64,000 bases of DNA from Aculops lycopersici. Lineage: Eukaryota > Arthropoda > Arachnida > Trombidiformes > Eriophyidae. This document shows positions 46,272 through 58,100 of the stretch, one piece after another (the first letter of the stretch is position 1; the number at the start of each line of letters is the position of its first letter). The stretch lies in assembly GCA_015350385.1 (NCBI GenBank), contig WNKI01000003.1:3498155-3562154 (forward strand). Reading direction: 5' to 3'. The position numbers were made by a program, and so were the translations under genes. The notes below the pieces were generated by a model. The model saw only the letters and a list, made by a program, of their open reading frames with translations, did not search any database and had not been told where the DNA came from.

Positions 46272-46277
46272 AATAAA
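46272..46277 (+). terminator. Poly(A) signal of 966-aa gene
   Basis: AATAAA, 94 bp after the stop and 20 bp before the end of the convergent gene. Confidence 0.5.
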
Positions 46278-46297
46278 TAATACTCAAATAATTTGTT

Positions 46298-47053
46298 TTA
46301 ATTACACTCTTCCTCCTCTTCGCTTATGATTTCAGTGTTATATTGGTGGATTGAGATGCTATTTCTAGATCGCGTTACATTTGATTGAGCGGTGGACGGT
46401 TCGTCGGGTGATATGGTCGTTAGTGAAGTTACAACTGCCTGGCTCTGGCTCCTAGGCTCTTCGAAAACACAAGTAGTGCTATCTCTAACGACCATTTTAC
46501 TTGCATCAGCTGAGTTGTTATCAATATCCTTGGATTTCCCATCTGAGGTCGACGATCTTATTGCTTGGTTGACTTGATTCTCGCCATTGATCAATTTTCT
46601 ACGACACCTGGAATATATCCAACTCAAAAATGAACAGATGGCAGTGAAACAGCAAAGAATAAACAAGAACTTGGGCACCTGTTCGAATGAATCCATAAAA
46701 GCTGGCGTCTTGCGTGAGAATATAACTATAACCGCAATCACTAACAGACTGGCGGCGAATAACATTAATAGAGTTTCTGTTATTAATTGGGCGGCCTTGA
46801 AACAGGTGTCCTCGTCAGTGGCTTGGATATTGTTTACAACCTCAGCCGATGGTTGAGAAGCCGATTCTGGCTTTTCCAATTGGGCTTTTGGGTCATTTGC
46901 ATCAACAACTACATGAGCCCCTTCAATACCATTGATCTTGTCGACCCACTGCAGTAGCTTGCTTGCTCGATTATTGTTTGTCTGTTCCGAAGAGGATTTC
47001 CGCCGCCTGTCCGTCGGATTCTTTAAATGGTCCTCCCAAGATGCGGATGTCAT
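46298..47053 (-). CDS. Unknown two-helix membrane protein
   Basis: 251 residues from the first in-frame ATG (MTSASWEDHL); the frame is open for 18 more codons upstream without an ATG, so an upstream coding exon is possible. The N-terminal ~85 residues are polar. Membrane segments lie at about 86-111 (ETLLMLFAASLLVIAVIVIF) and 124-146 (FLFILCCFTAICSFLSWIY), with a short loop between. The C-terminal ~100 residues are Ser/Asp-rich and end in an EEEEE run. Both termini are probably on the same side, likely cytosolic. No family is recognised. It is convergent with the 966-aa gene, 119 bp apart. Confidence 0.65.
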   Translation of the reverse strand: MTSASWEDHLKNPTDRRRKSSSEQTNNNRASKLLQWVDKINGIEGAHVVVDANDPKAQLEKPESASQPSAEVVNNIQATDEDTCFKAAQLITETLLMLFAASLLVIAVIVIFSRKTPAFMDSFEQVPKFLFILCCFTAICSFLSWIYSRCRRKLINGENQVNQAIRSSTSDGKSKDIDNNSADASKMVVRDSTTCVFEEPRSQSQAVVTSLTTISPDEPSTAQSNVTRSRNSISIHQYNTEIISEEEEECN

Positions 47054-47731
47054 AATGTTTCCTTCCCATGAGCCAACGTATGGGCCACCATGGATATTGT
47101 ATCTCAAATAGTGACGGTTCTAGATTGTTCACAAGTTATGTGTATTTAGGGATCGCAAATTTTGATGTGAGGCAACCCTGCAAGTTAGACTCCTCAGGTA
47201 GTGTCATGTTGTCCCAACATGTCGACATGAGCACTTGGCTCAAGTCAAGACACGAAGCGTCGTCACTAGGCCACAAGTCAATGAGTTCGGGTGGCAATCA
47301 TTTGTGGTTACCCTGGATACGTTGCCCAATAGTGTGTTATACCAAAACCACCACCACCAACAACAGTTTAACCGGTTTAAAGCATATCGCTCGTTGCGAT
47401 CAACTATCAATATGCCTCAAGTCGCGTGCAACTACATGGCGAGCTGACGTGCACCCCTGCCTGTTCAGGTGAGTGTTCAAACAGAGGTCGCAGCAGTTCA
47501 TGAAAATCGATTATCATTCGTCGTTCAAGTTGTAGTCGTGACATTCTAAGTGAACAGCAAAGATATTAGTTTTCGGTTTAACTGTCGCGGTGTCTTTCTT
47601 CAATATTCTGGCAACTAGGTTACTTCTGGTATTAGTTCATAAATTTCGACCAATAATAACAAGAATCGATCTGCTTGTTTTGCCATAAGAATCATCATTA
47701 GTAGTGATAACAATGGTATTGCTCAAATTAA
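47054..47731. other. Intergenic, no gene seen
   Basis: Upstream of the two-helix protein gene and downstream of MED10. Plus-strand open frames here look fortuitous. Confidence 0.5.
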
Positions 47732-48124
47732 TTATTCATCCTCCTTCTTTCTATATGATGTATATTGATGCATTTCACTAGGAAAAACTTTTGTTAACTC
47801 ATCTATGAGGATCTTCTTGAAATCGCTGTAATATTTAACTTTCCCCTTCATCTCTTCGTTCTTGCTTATCACTTTTTCAATGTAATCCTTTGTATAAAAT
47901 TGTGGATTCCTTCCCGTGTCTATATACTCAAACACTTCAATAGGCACCTGGACATCCTGAATGACATCTTTCAATCTATCGATATCCTTGAGTGAGCTAA
48001 CAACTTGATTTATCTTCTGGTTTAAAACTGGCTGCCCAGTTTGAGGTTGGAAATCTGTCACAATGATACCAAGTTGGCGAATATTTTCAACAAATACCTC
48101 TATCTGTGATTCAAGCTGCTCCAT
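47732..48124 (-). CDS. MED10: Mediator subunit 10
   Basis: Subunit of the Mediator middle module, which links transcription factors to RNA polymerase II. The 130-residue product has the family signature FVENIRQLGIIVTDFQPQ, LNQKINQVVSSLKDID, VPIEVFEYIDTGRNPQFYTKDYIEKV and the C-terminal LIDELTKVFP. It is a single coding exon. A likely 5' UTR intron (48126-48224) ends one base before the ATG. It is divergent from PPP1R2. Confidence 0.97.
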   Translation of the reverse strand: MEQLESQIEVFVENIRQLGIIVTDFQPQTGQPVLNQKINQVVSSLKDIDRLKDVIQDVQVPIEVFEYIDTGRNPQFYTKDYIEKVISKNEEMKGKVKYYSDFKKILIDELTKVFPSEMHQYTSYRKKEDE

Positions 48125-48125
48125 A

Positions 48126-48224
48126 CTGTCAATTAGATATCAATCGTTAGTCTTGTTATGAACCTAATTAGTTGGATAATGATGACATGACAATTGGCTA
48201 TTATAATGTTGTTTGAGATCTCAC
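48126..48224 (-). other. Putative 5' UTR intron of MED10
   Basis: On the minus strand CAG|GTGAGA opens at 48224 and GACAG closes at 48126, directly before T-ATG. It is 99 nt, similar in size to the other introns in the window. Confidence 0.55.
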
Positions 48225-48711
48225 CTGCTGTCAATTCCAATAGGATAGCAACTATAATAATAAATGAGATGAGCTTTCTCGTGGCGATTTGTGGTAGTGC
48301 ATAGGATTATCTCCAGTTGCTTGCGCGAAGCATGAGACAACCAGATAGTCAGCAGCTTTAAGCGTCATTCGCGTTATTTTACTACTACAACTTGAAACCA
48401 GCACAGCATTAGCATTTGAAGCTAACGCTACGGTTGTTGCTGTAAGCTTCAACAGCACTAGCGATGGCGACACCAAACTTTACATTGCAATTTGCTCAAG
48501 CACTCTCTTGTCGCTGTTGCTGTTGTCTCGTGTCTTGTGTATTGTTAAAAAACGCGACGATAACGACATCCAAAGAGAATATTGAAAATCTCAACATCAA
48601 AACCAAAATGTAATTATATCGCATTATTGATGCAATGCATTAGAAATAAACTTTAAATATAAACACCCTCAACATTATCGGACACTACCACACAAACACA
48701 CAGCAGCAATT
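48225..48711. promoter_or_regulatory. Divergent promoter region, MED10/PPP1R2
   Basis: About 490 bp between the MED10 leader and the PPP1R2 ATG. No TATA box is evident. Confidence 0.45.
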
Positions 48712-49383
48712 ATGGAAAATCTAAACAAACGACCCTCCAAGGGTATCCTCAGATTCTCCGAGGGCACAAGTAGGAGCAACTCGGTGGAGAAGGACATAAA
48801 ATGGGATGAGGCCAATATAAAGGAAACTTTGCACCCTGATGACAAAGACTATGGCTTTATGAAAGTGGATGAGCCACCCACGCCGTTTAGTCGGAGCCCA
48901 CATGGGCACAGTGCCGATAACAGTGATGAAGAAACGCAGGACTTGCAAACGAAAACAAATGAACTATTGGAACGAGTTAGTAGGAAAATCAAGGAACCAC
49001 CTATATCATTGGAGAATGTTGAGGGTCTCATTGATGAACGTGTATTAGAAGAGCTCGACAATGAGCTAGAACAAGAGGGAAAGTCCCCAGGTTATAATGG
49101 TGCACAAGAGGGATGTTGTGGGGAAAGCGCTAGCGGTAGGCGTAATTCCAAACGAAGTATTAGCATATCGGAGCCCTCAATTTTGAATGAAAACAGCAAT
49201 TCAGACTTCATGGATGACGATGATGAACTAGAAACAAATCAAACTCGTCCAAGTGGAAGCAGAGACTTTGAACTCAAACGAAAGCGTCACTACAATGAAT
49301 TCCATGCCGTTAAGCTAGCAAAGAAACTTATGCAACAAGAGCAAGAACAAGAGGAAAATGACGAAGATGGTGACGATGACTGA
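48712..49383 (+). CDS. PPP1R2: Protein phosphatase 1 inhibitor-2
   Basis: Heat-stable, intrinsically disordered inhibitor and chaperone of PP1 catalytic subunit. The 223-residue product has the three family docking elements: KGIL (10-13); KWDEANIKETLHPDDKDYG..MKVDEPPTP (30-58), with the GSK3-type Thr at about 57; and HYNEF in the C-terminal third, followed by a helix KLAKKLMQQE and an acidic tail. It is a single exon. The poly(A) signal AATAAA is at 49677. Confidence 0.96.
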   Translation: MENLNKRPSKGILRFSEGTSRSNSVEKDIKWDEANIKETLHPDDKDYGFMKVDEPPTPFSRSPHGHSADNSDEETQDLQTKTNELLERVSRKIKEPPISLENVEGLIDERVLEELDNELEQEGKSPGYNGAQEGCCGESASGRRNSKRSISISEPSILNENSNSDFMDDDDELETNQTRPSGSRDFELKRKRHYNEFHAVKLAKKLMQQEQEQEENDEDGDDD

Positions 49384-49676
49384 CATATCCCAAAATAGAT
49401 TTGAAGAATGAACTTGAAAGAACGAAGACTCAATATATGCTGCAACCAACAACAACCACAAAATGGAGTTTCTGATTTGAAATCAGCTCGATTCAATCTA
49501 GCTCATCTGCCTAAACTTGTAATGGAGCCAAGCGACATACCAAAACCAAACAACCGAGTGGGTGCAACACAATATCGGAAAACTAGAGCTTGGTATCATG
49601 TTATTGTTTGTTTTTTAAATATCTCCGATTTTGTTATTATCATTATAACTATATATTTAGACTTAGATTGTATATT

Positions 49677-49682
49677 AATAAA
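49677..49682 (+). terminator. Poly(A) signal of PPP1R2
   Basis: AATAAA, about 295 bp after the stop codon. Confidence 0.45.
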
Positions 49683-50068
49683 ACATACTAATGCATCATC
49701 ATCATTTTGTACTGTATGTTTGCGTGAACAACAGTACGTCGAAAACTAACCAGTTTTTTCCTTTGATTTAGAATTTTGATTTCAATATAATATTATCAAC
49801 CCCAATGTTCCTTTCACATCTCTAAATTGTCAATACACTATCCGATTTCCGAGTTCTTATATAAGATTGGGCACTCGCTTGATAGCTACTAGTCACCGAT
49901 ACTCTTCTGAGGTTGAATTCGGGCGGACAAATGAGGTGATCGACAATGATAACAACCCTTTTTCAGGTACCTAGATAGTAATATAAACGCAATTCAAGTT
50001 TGTTTCCGTCGTAGCTTCGTCGCTTTACTGTGTAATTGCTACTACCACTTGATATAAATCTCTTTTCC

Positions 50069-50074
50069 TTTATT
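50069..50074 (-). terminator. Poly(A) signal of CREB
   Basis: TTTATT on the plus strand (AATAAA on minus), about 465 bp past the CREB stop. Confidence 0.4.
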
Positions 50075-50105
50075 ATCAATAGTATAATTCACATTTATAA
50101 ATGTA

Positions 50106-50167
50106 TTTATATATATATAGTTATAAATTTATATATATATAGTTATAAATTTATATATATATATATA
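50106..50167. repeat. 22-bp AT minisatellite
   Basis: A unit of about 22 bp (TTATATATATATAG then TTATAAAT) is repeated nearly three times, ending in a TA run. Confidence 0.8.
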
Positions 50168-50538
50168 CCATTTAGTAGTAATCATTGATGATATTATCAA
50201 TCGTAGTGGTTATTTGAAGTTTGATTTAAACGTTACGTTATTGCTCGTTTCTTTTGTAGTGTATTCTTTTTAGTGATATCGGTGCTAGTGCTGATCCAAT
50301 GCTTATGGTACTTGATACCTTGGTACCATCTCAGTTAACATTTAATTGGATCAAGCATTGTAAGCCAATCATGATAAAGATGGATAGTTAGTTTGTTTTG
50401 TAGCAGTAAATAATATTATATCTCTGTTTCTTAATTTACATAGACAATTTTTTCTTCTCGCCGACCGTCGATTTCCTACAGATTAGTGGTTGTCGCAAGA
50501 ACTACAACAACTATCTATGACATAACATCCGCAAAAAC

Positions 50539-51603
50539 TCATTCGTGATCTGGCTGAGTTTTACAATATAAATCTTTCAGCGTTTTGAGCTCATCAATCA
50601 ACGCCTTATTTTGGTTCTCTAGAACTGCAACCCGATTTTCCAAACACTTGATATATTCCTTCTTTTTCCGCCTACACTCCTTGGCCGCTTCTCGGTTTTT
50701 CTGTAACCTCATCTCTCGCTTCTTAGTGGCCTCCTCGCCCACTGGGCCTGAACCTGACAAGCTCGGCGAGGGACTGGAAAGGATTTGATGGATTGGGAGC
50801 TGCTGTTGCTGAGGTTGTTGTTGTTGCTGCTGTTGGTGGATAAGTTGGAGATGTTGTTGCTGTTGGAGATGTTGTTGCTGCTGTTGATGTTGTTGTTGTT
50901 GCTGCTGGTGATGCTGCTGCTGTAACTGGTGATGGCGTTGCTGCTGGTGCAGGTGGTTGGGTGTTGGAAGGTGGAGAGGGTGTTGTTGTTGCTGCTGCGG
51001 TTGTTGAAGGTGAATTTGGGCACCCAGTTGCTGTTGTTGTTGGTTTGTGGGCGTGGTGGCGGTTCTCTGCAGGTCCATAACTGAAATGGGTGATTGGCTA
51101 CTCGTGGCATGCGCTTGGTCTCTCAACAGGGCTGTCTGCTGGTTCAACAGGTCCAATGCCTGCGGACTTGGACTACTTGATGGATGCTGGAGTTGGCCGA
51201 TACCACTGCCTCCACTATTTGAGCCCGCCGCCACTGTCAAGGCCGGCGATTGTCTACTAGGTCCCGAGGGCGGCGCTAGCTGCCCCAAGCCAATGATTTG
51301 AGTTTGTTGCTGGTTTATCTGTTGTTGTTGCTGTTGCTGCTGATGTGATGAAAGTAATTGCTGTTGTTGCTGTTGCTGCTGCTGCTGTTGTTGGTGGTGG
51401 GATATCGGAGGCGGCGGCAACGGTGGCGGCTCCAGGCCGGGACCTGTCAAGGCCGTTAGGTCGTTGAAGATCTTTCTGTAGGATGGCCGACGCGATAAAT
51501 CCTCGCGCCGCTTCTTGATTGATAGTTCGTCTGGCGATAGAGCATTGGCACCATTGTTATCAACTAAATGATTTCTAGTGTAACCCGTCGGCTGGATGCT
51601 CAT
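50539..51603 (-). CDS. CREB: CREB/CREM-type bZIP transcription factor
   Basis: Nuclear cAMP-response factor that binds CRE sites as a dimer. The 354-residue product has a kinase-inducible domain near the N-terminus (RREDLSRRPSYRKIFNDL). Ser41 is in the PKA consensus and corresponds to CREB Ser133. About 220 residues of Gln/His-rich activation region follow. The C-terminal bZIP is REMRLQKNREAAKECRRKKKEYIKCLENRV then a Leu-spaced zipper (VAVLENQNKALIDELKTLKDLY). There is no Gln-rich domain ahead of the KID, as in ATF1 or short CREM forms. It is a single coding exon. A possible 5' UTR intron lies at 51613-52550 (minus GTAAGA..CACAG), which leaves room for alternative first exons. Confidence 0.95.
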   Translation of the reverse strand: MSIQPTGYTRNHLVDNNGANALSPDELSIKKRREDLSRRPSYRKIFNDLTALTGPGLEPPPLPPPPISHHQQQQQQQQQQQQLLSSHQQQQQQQQINQQQTQIIGLGQLAPPSGPSRQSPALTVAAGSNSGGSGIGQLQHPSSSPSPQALDLLNQQTALLRDQAHATSSQSPISVMDLQRTATTPTNQQQQQLGAQIHLQQPQQQQQHPLHLPTPNHLHQQQRHHQLQQQHHQQQQQQHQQQQQHLQQQQHLQLIHQQQQQQQPQQQQLPIHQILSSPSPSLSGSGPVGEEATKKREMRLQKNREAAKECRRKKKEYIKCLENRVAVLENQNKALIDELKTLKDLYCKTQPDHE

Positions 51604-54600
51604 TGTAGAATTCTGTGAATTACGTCTCCCGTTGCAGCGCTAGCTTGCTCTTTACCCTCCCTCTCGACCTTCCTTTCGTCTCCTGTTTCTATTGTTAGTG
51701 TTATGTAACAATAATGATTCGTTTCAATTGCCGATGATAAAGGATGTCTGTTCAGTCAAAATAGTCGTAACAACTGTTGCCCTCTAGCATTAACGGTAAT
51801 AATTGTAGTTGTATCAGTAGTTGCGGTATCATTAACAACAGATGGGTTACTTAATGACAATAACGGTACTATCATTAATAACAGATAGAGAGGTGAGTGG
51901 AGTTGATAGTTGTTGGTGTTGTTGTGGTGATGGTTATAATGATGATAATAATCGTTAACAAGTGCTGCTAACAAGTTTTTATGGGTGTGATGAATATATC
52001 TATGTTCGGATGTTGTTTAACAAATTAATGGTTAATGTCGGCGATATTATAAAGTTGACACAACAAACCAGCAAAAAGCACAACACTGACACACATTCGC
52101 TTGATAGATTTAGATTGCTGATGTTCTCTCTATGCCTGCTGTTTATCTCTCAGAGATGGGTGCATTTGTATCTATCTCCAACGAAAGTGATGAGTGCAAA
52201 TGTTGGTGGATGTGAATGTGTATGTGTGACGAACAATTATTATAGCTATAGTTTTTCTAGCTATCAATATCGATATATTGGGGTGCAACCACAACGACGC
52301 ATATGTGATGACAAATTTAGATGACGCTGACGCTCCCCCTTCACCACTCGCGTGTGTTTGTTTTGTTGGGCGCGCGTTTAGTCTAACTCTTGGCTTGAGT
52401 CAGTGGACACTATCACTTGTTTAGGATGATAACAGTTATTTGAATTTGAAGTTAATTCGGGAATAAGCTTGAGGGATAGTTAAATTCAATAATTTTTAGC
52501 TAATAATATAATAGTTTAATAATTATAATATTAATAATAATAGTTCTTACTTGGGTCCCCAGAAATATAGTTGCTGCGATCTAAGTGCGCGTATTATTAT
52601 CAGAGACGGTGTAACGAGTTGTTTAGTATGTATGTATTAGAGAGTGTAAATTTTTAGCTGCGTGTTGTGTTTCCTCTCTGCTTCTTTAGCTTGTCTCCTT
52701 CTCTCTGCTTCTTGGTTTTGCTCCGTGTTGTTGTTGCTACTGCTGCTGCTATTACTACTACAACTACTACTACTATTGCTTATCTTGATGTTATATCACT
52801 AATATTATTCTTAAAATTCCATCAATCAATTGGAGAGATTGCACATAAATTTTTGTAGCTTAATTACTGGCTAAGGGGGAAATATAATAGTATTATAGTA
52901 TCATATGTACACACGTCCAATATGTGTCCGAAAGAATAACATTATGATTATAATGTTATTAATTTTTAGCCTTAAATTCAAGCCCGTCAGGCTGTCGGCG
53001 ACAGCGACACACAACACACAGTTCGCTTGGCTTGTCTCGCTTGCCGCTGTCTCTCTCTCTCTCTCTCTCGTTCTCTCTTTCCTTCTCTTGCTCGCTCGCT
53101 AACTCGGCAACTCGGCAACTCGCGCACAGACGCACAAGCGCCAGCAACAGGGAAATTTCGGCTTTTTCTGCCTCCCGTTGGGATGGCCGCCCAAAGTCTC
53201 GAGCAAACACTCACTCACTGCCTTCCCCCTGTTTTCCCTCGCGCGTTTCCCCCCAAATTTCGCGATGCCCCTGCGCTAGCTGCGCGCTGCCGGCTTGCCA
53301 AACGGGCGAGCTTGCCGCTCGCAGGCTATTTTGCTCGCTTCTTCTCACACAACAAACTCAGCAACTCGCTCGGATGCTAGGAATTTCCGCGCTCCCAAAT
53401 GGAAAGTTACTCTCACGGAACTGTAAGCTTTTTGTGTCGAGTTTTAATGCTGGTTGCCGTAGAGCGCAAGAGGCATCGAGATAGAAACAGACAGCTACTA
53501 CAACAACAACATCGATAGCTAAACTTAACTGAAACAACAATAAGCAAAATAATAACTCGACACACAACATTGCAAATGTCGATTTTTGCAACGCTCGTCT
53601 CTCATCGACGACGAACCGATGAGAGATGGTCCTTTTGGTGGCTGTCTCAACGCCGGTTGTCTGGGTAAAATAGGCGAAACTTCCAAACTAACTGCAGGGC
53701 CAGTAGTGGAAAAATTGGTTTTAGGGGGAAAATTGGTCTTGGTTTTGTGGTTGGTCAAATTTTGAGGCACATTGAATGGTAAATGAGATTAGTTGTTGAG
53801 CTAGAGATGGAGATTTTGATGCGGAATCTTACGTGCAACAAATAACTGGGGTTTTTGATGGTCTTACATCAGGAGAGAAAGATTTTTTTTTGAAGATATA
53901 CACAAACCAACGTTTAGTTTGTATCTTATTTGTCGACCGACCAACCAAAAGAGCGACTGACTGACAGATTGAGCAAGATTCTCTCTTGATGGGAGATACG
54001 ATGTGCTCATTCTTCACAATTTCATTTTTCTACAAATAGAGTAATCTTCCTCTTACTCTCTCAAGTCGACTCCCCGCCTGCTTTGCCATTTGGCTAGAAA
54101 AACCTGCCATAGCTGCACTTTGTAAACCATCTCGTTTAATTCCCACCTTGATCGGCGCGAATTAACCTGAAGTTTGTTTGTGCATTAAGTTAGTGAATAT
54201 TCTAAATGACAGCCAGAACAACAGAGCACCAACAACAGCAACAACAACAACGATGACGACGACGACAACTCAAATCTAAATGCAATTTGCACACCTCGCC
54301 GCAGGCACATCGGTCGCTTAGCCGCTCGACACAGAGCCGGAGCGTGTGCACTACGCACGCCCCTCGAGGAGAGGCGGGTTGCACGCGCTAACGAGTTACA
54401 GGTGCGCGAGCGACTAATGAGGGGGCGTGACAAGCGAGTCCGACGACGATACGCTGGTTGCGCCCGTTTGTGTGCATGTGTGCGCCCACAGTGAGCGTGT
54501 AGGTAAATGGGACTGTGGCGGTAGAGGAGTTGCCAGAGGCTATATCAAGCCAGGCGCCTCCCAGCAAATGAGAGTTGGCAAGCAAAAGGGCATCGCTCGC

Positions 54601-55134
54601 CCTTCACATTGACTCAAACCGCCAATGCAAGTTGCAGCCAGCAACTGCTGCCACCACTAACGCCATCATCAGCACCATCATCGAGTAAATACAATGTCTG
54701 TTTGTCTATCTATCCAACTCTCTATCTGGCTTCACTAGCGTTGCTAACTGGATGTTGAGTAGATGCTCCCTGAGTATCGAGTGTGTTGTTGTAATGAACG
54801 CTGTTGCTCCTCTATCTTTCTGCCCAACATAGGACGCCTCAATACAACAACTACAACAAAAAGAGGGAGGAGAATTTATTCTCGTCCATCATCTTCGATC
54901 GTTTTCTCCGTCGCCTCAAAGGTATAAAAAAGCGATTGCGAGAAAAGAAATGAAATGAAAATTGCTCTGTTTCTGCTCCCAATTCAAATTTCCTTTTCTT
55001 CTCCTCGCTCTTTCAGTTCCTCGGATCCGAATGCGCGAAATCCGATTAGAAGCATGAAGTCCACTGAGCCGAGAGACTCCTCCTAAACGCAGATGACGCC
55101 ATGGAGTTTAATAACCGCATTCACTATGGTCCAC
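51604..55134. other. Upstream of CREB, downstream of PPIP5K
   Basis: No coding gene is supported. It probably holds the CREB leader intron (51613-52550), a non-coding exon near 52551-52620 and the PPIP5K 3' UTR. A CT tract sits at 53050-53079, and 53090-53350 is GC-rich. Confidence 0.45.
54875..54880 (-). terminator. Poly(A) signal of PPIP5K
   Basis: TTTATT on plus (AATAAA on minus), about 255 bp past the PPIP5K stop. Confidence 0.45.
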
Positions 55135-58100
55135 TCAATTGTCCTCATTGGACACAGTTGCGGTCATAGTTGTGGTTGTTGTGCCTGTTGCTGCAGCACA
55201 CGTCAAACTCGTGGGCACTTGTTGCTCCTGCTGGCCCTTTGAAGTTGAAGTTGTTGAATTGGATGAAGGCGACAATGGGGAAGTTGAATTTGTTGCAATT
55301 GTGGTGGGCAATTTCTCAACACTACCTGAGGCCGATGATTGATCCATCATTATGTTGGCGGTCGAGCAGGTGCGCTGGTGATTGTGCGTTAGTCGATTTA
55401 TAAAGTCAACATATTGTTTCAGGGACAACTCGTTGTGCAGCGTCTCCAGGGGCCGAATGTTGGGCGAGTAGGGACAGACGGCCACGAGTTCGGGCGATGA
55501 TCCGCTGATGACCGCAGTGGAGATTAACGACGAGGGTCCCCCGCAGTACTGGCTAACGTCAGCCACACTACAAGCTCGCGGATTTGACCTTGACTTGCCC
55601 TGAATGGGAATGCTAGCGGACAGGGTGAATGGATGCTGCTTAAATTGATGATGAGCCGACAAGCCGTCGTAGTTGCCAAGAACTCGCGCTGTAGCAACAG
55701 CGGCCGCCTGTTGCTGTTGTTGTTGCTGCTGCTGCTGCTGCTTGTAGCTCATGTACCGACTTTGCAGGTTTCCCGTGGCGCCAAATTGTTGCGGCGAAGT
55801 GGAAATTGAAACCGAGGTCCGCTGGCCGCCAACGAGCTGATTACGCGTTGGCGTAAAGTTCCAATGATTGATAGTGTGGTAGCTGGGCGGCAGGTGAGAC
55901 AACGATAAGTTGTCACCAAACTGTTGCTGCTGTTGTTGTCTTCTTCTCGAAGGCCGATGATGCGTATGATGCTGCAATTGGGGCGTCTGTGCCAACTCCG
56001 AGGCCAGGTGCTGTTCGTAATTTTTCCAGTTGTTCTTGACTGGTTGCTGCAGTAGTTGGGGTTGTCTAGGCTGCGAGGCTGTTTCGATTTGATTCAAGAT
56101 TTGGGCGGCTGACGTAGATGTGACAAGATGGTGACGAGTGGTCTCCTGATTCTGGCCATTATTTGCCCCTGTTTCAATTTCAGCAGAAGCGTCGCCTCCT
56201 GCCGCTACCATCTCGCCACCGCCAATGCCACCACCGATCGGCTGATCACGTGAGCAATCCCTAGCGGCCAGACTAGACACTTCGTCGCCACCGCCGCAAA
56301 TCGATGCAATGGGCTTCTCTGACGTCGTTTGGGTCATTGACGCGCTCGACACGAAAGTCATTGTCATCTTTGAGTCGCTTCCGAGTCCAGTGGCCTCACC
56401 AGATTGATTGAATTGCACTCCCGAATTCGAAGATGGATGGCCATTTGGGGCGACGTCATATTGTGGATTATCGGCCAAGTCCGAATTTGGAACATTGGCA
56501 GCGGCTGCGGCAGAAGCGCTGGTTGCAGCAACGATCGGCTGACTTTCGGTCGGAACAATTTGCTCGCCATCGCCGCTCTTGATGACGCCACCAGAGCTAA
56601 CAAAACCACTTGTTGTTGACTTATTGGATTTCAACTCGCCAACTGGCTCAACGGTTACCATTGAGTCCTGAGCTTCTGCTTCGGTAGTTATTGCGCTCGA
56701 TGCCGCCGCGAGCAGTGTTGTTGCGGCGGCAATTGGTGCAACTTGTGACGTCATTTGCGATTCTACGTCACCAGCGGATCCATCATTATTCTCTTTTTGC
56801 TCTCTTGGCTTGTCTTGAGTTATACACATTCCTGTTGTGCCACTCTTGCACTTGTTGTCTTCCATTGAAACTGCCACCGCTCCTCTGGCTGCTACTTGCG
56901 CTGCTACTTCATTATCTCCACTCTCGATCTGACTTGTTGGGCCCGTTGACGGCGCCAATTCTGATTGATGCTTAGAGATCAACGGTTGGTCGCCGCTGAC
57001 GGTCAAATGGCGCGACGAGTCCACTGAAGGATTCATAACTACATCGTTGATGTTACTTGCAATTGTTAACGTGGTGGTTGCTGCTGGCGAAGTTGCCGTA
57101 AATGTATTGGCTGATTCCGAGCTAAAAGTTGGCGTTGCAATTGAGTTCCCGCCGTCCGTATCTGTGTCGCCACTTCCGTCGCCAATGGACAAGTCCTGCA
57201 GACTAATTGGCGTAATGGCCGAGTAGCTACGTGCCAGACATCGTTGCTGGGCTTTTGCTGAGAGCTCACGTACCTTTGGCTGCGTGAGAACTCGATTGTT
57301 GCCCTTGTTATCGTTATTAGCAATAACGCCACCAACACCCCCACTGCTTTCATCCACATCAGGCTCTTTGTTGTTGTGGCCACTTGTAGCCACATTCTCC
57401 TTGTTAGAATCGAGTGGCATCTTTAATAGTGAGTTAATTGATGAGATCTTCTTGTTTGGCGTCAGACAAACACTCGAACTCTTGCTGTTGGCCCGAGACT
57501 CGCCGTCTGTGGAGCGCTCGTCGTCCGTTGCCTCCTCTTTAATCATGCCACTTCCGGTCGAGCGATCAAGTGGCGTCGGGGTAGTTGACTGGTCAAAGCT
57601 ATTTCCGTCCGATTTGCTAATCTCTCCATTTCCACCGCTGCCCTTAACCGACGAGCAAGTTGACGAGGCATTCGAGTGACTCTTATTGTGCAAATGAGGC
57701 CTAAATCCTGGACCCTGCGGTTCTGTTGGCATATTTTGGTTAGTGTGATTGATTCGATTTATCACGCCAGAGCTGAAATGAATCTCCACGTGGAATCTAT
57801 CATCACTCGTCGGCTCCTTTGTTGGATCCTCATAGAGCATAATAACAACCTGAGACAAATAATTCAGCTCTGATATGGCACTTAAAAACTCCATTGACCT
57901 CTTCCATTGCTCGTCCTTGGTTACATCAAGTAAACCGCCGTACTGGAGCGCTGTTACTAGAGAGTGGATATGACTCTCGCTTGTAAAATAGAGCCTAGTT
58001 CTCACGTGACGATCTGGCGATGAGACCCCATGCGAATACTTTGGGTCTAAACGATTGACACTCTCCGTTTCATCGTCGTTACTTGAGTCCGCGTTGCGCA

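Larger units (their letters stand above)
49384..50538. other. 3' flanks of PPP1R2 and CREB
   Basis: Convergent 3' UTR DNA, AT-rich. It contains the PPP1R2 signal (49677-49682), an AT minisatellite (about 50106-50167) and the CREB signal on the minus strand (50069-50074). No gene is seen. Confidence 0.5.
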
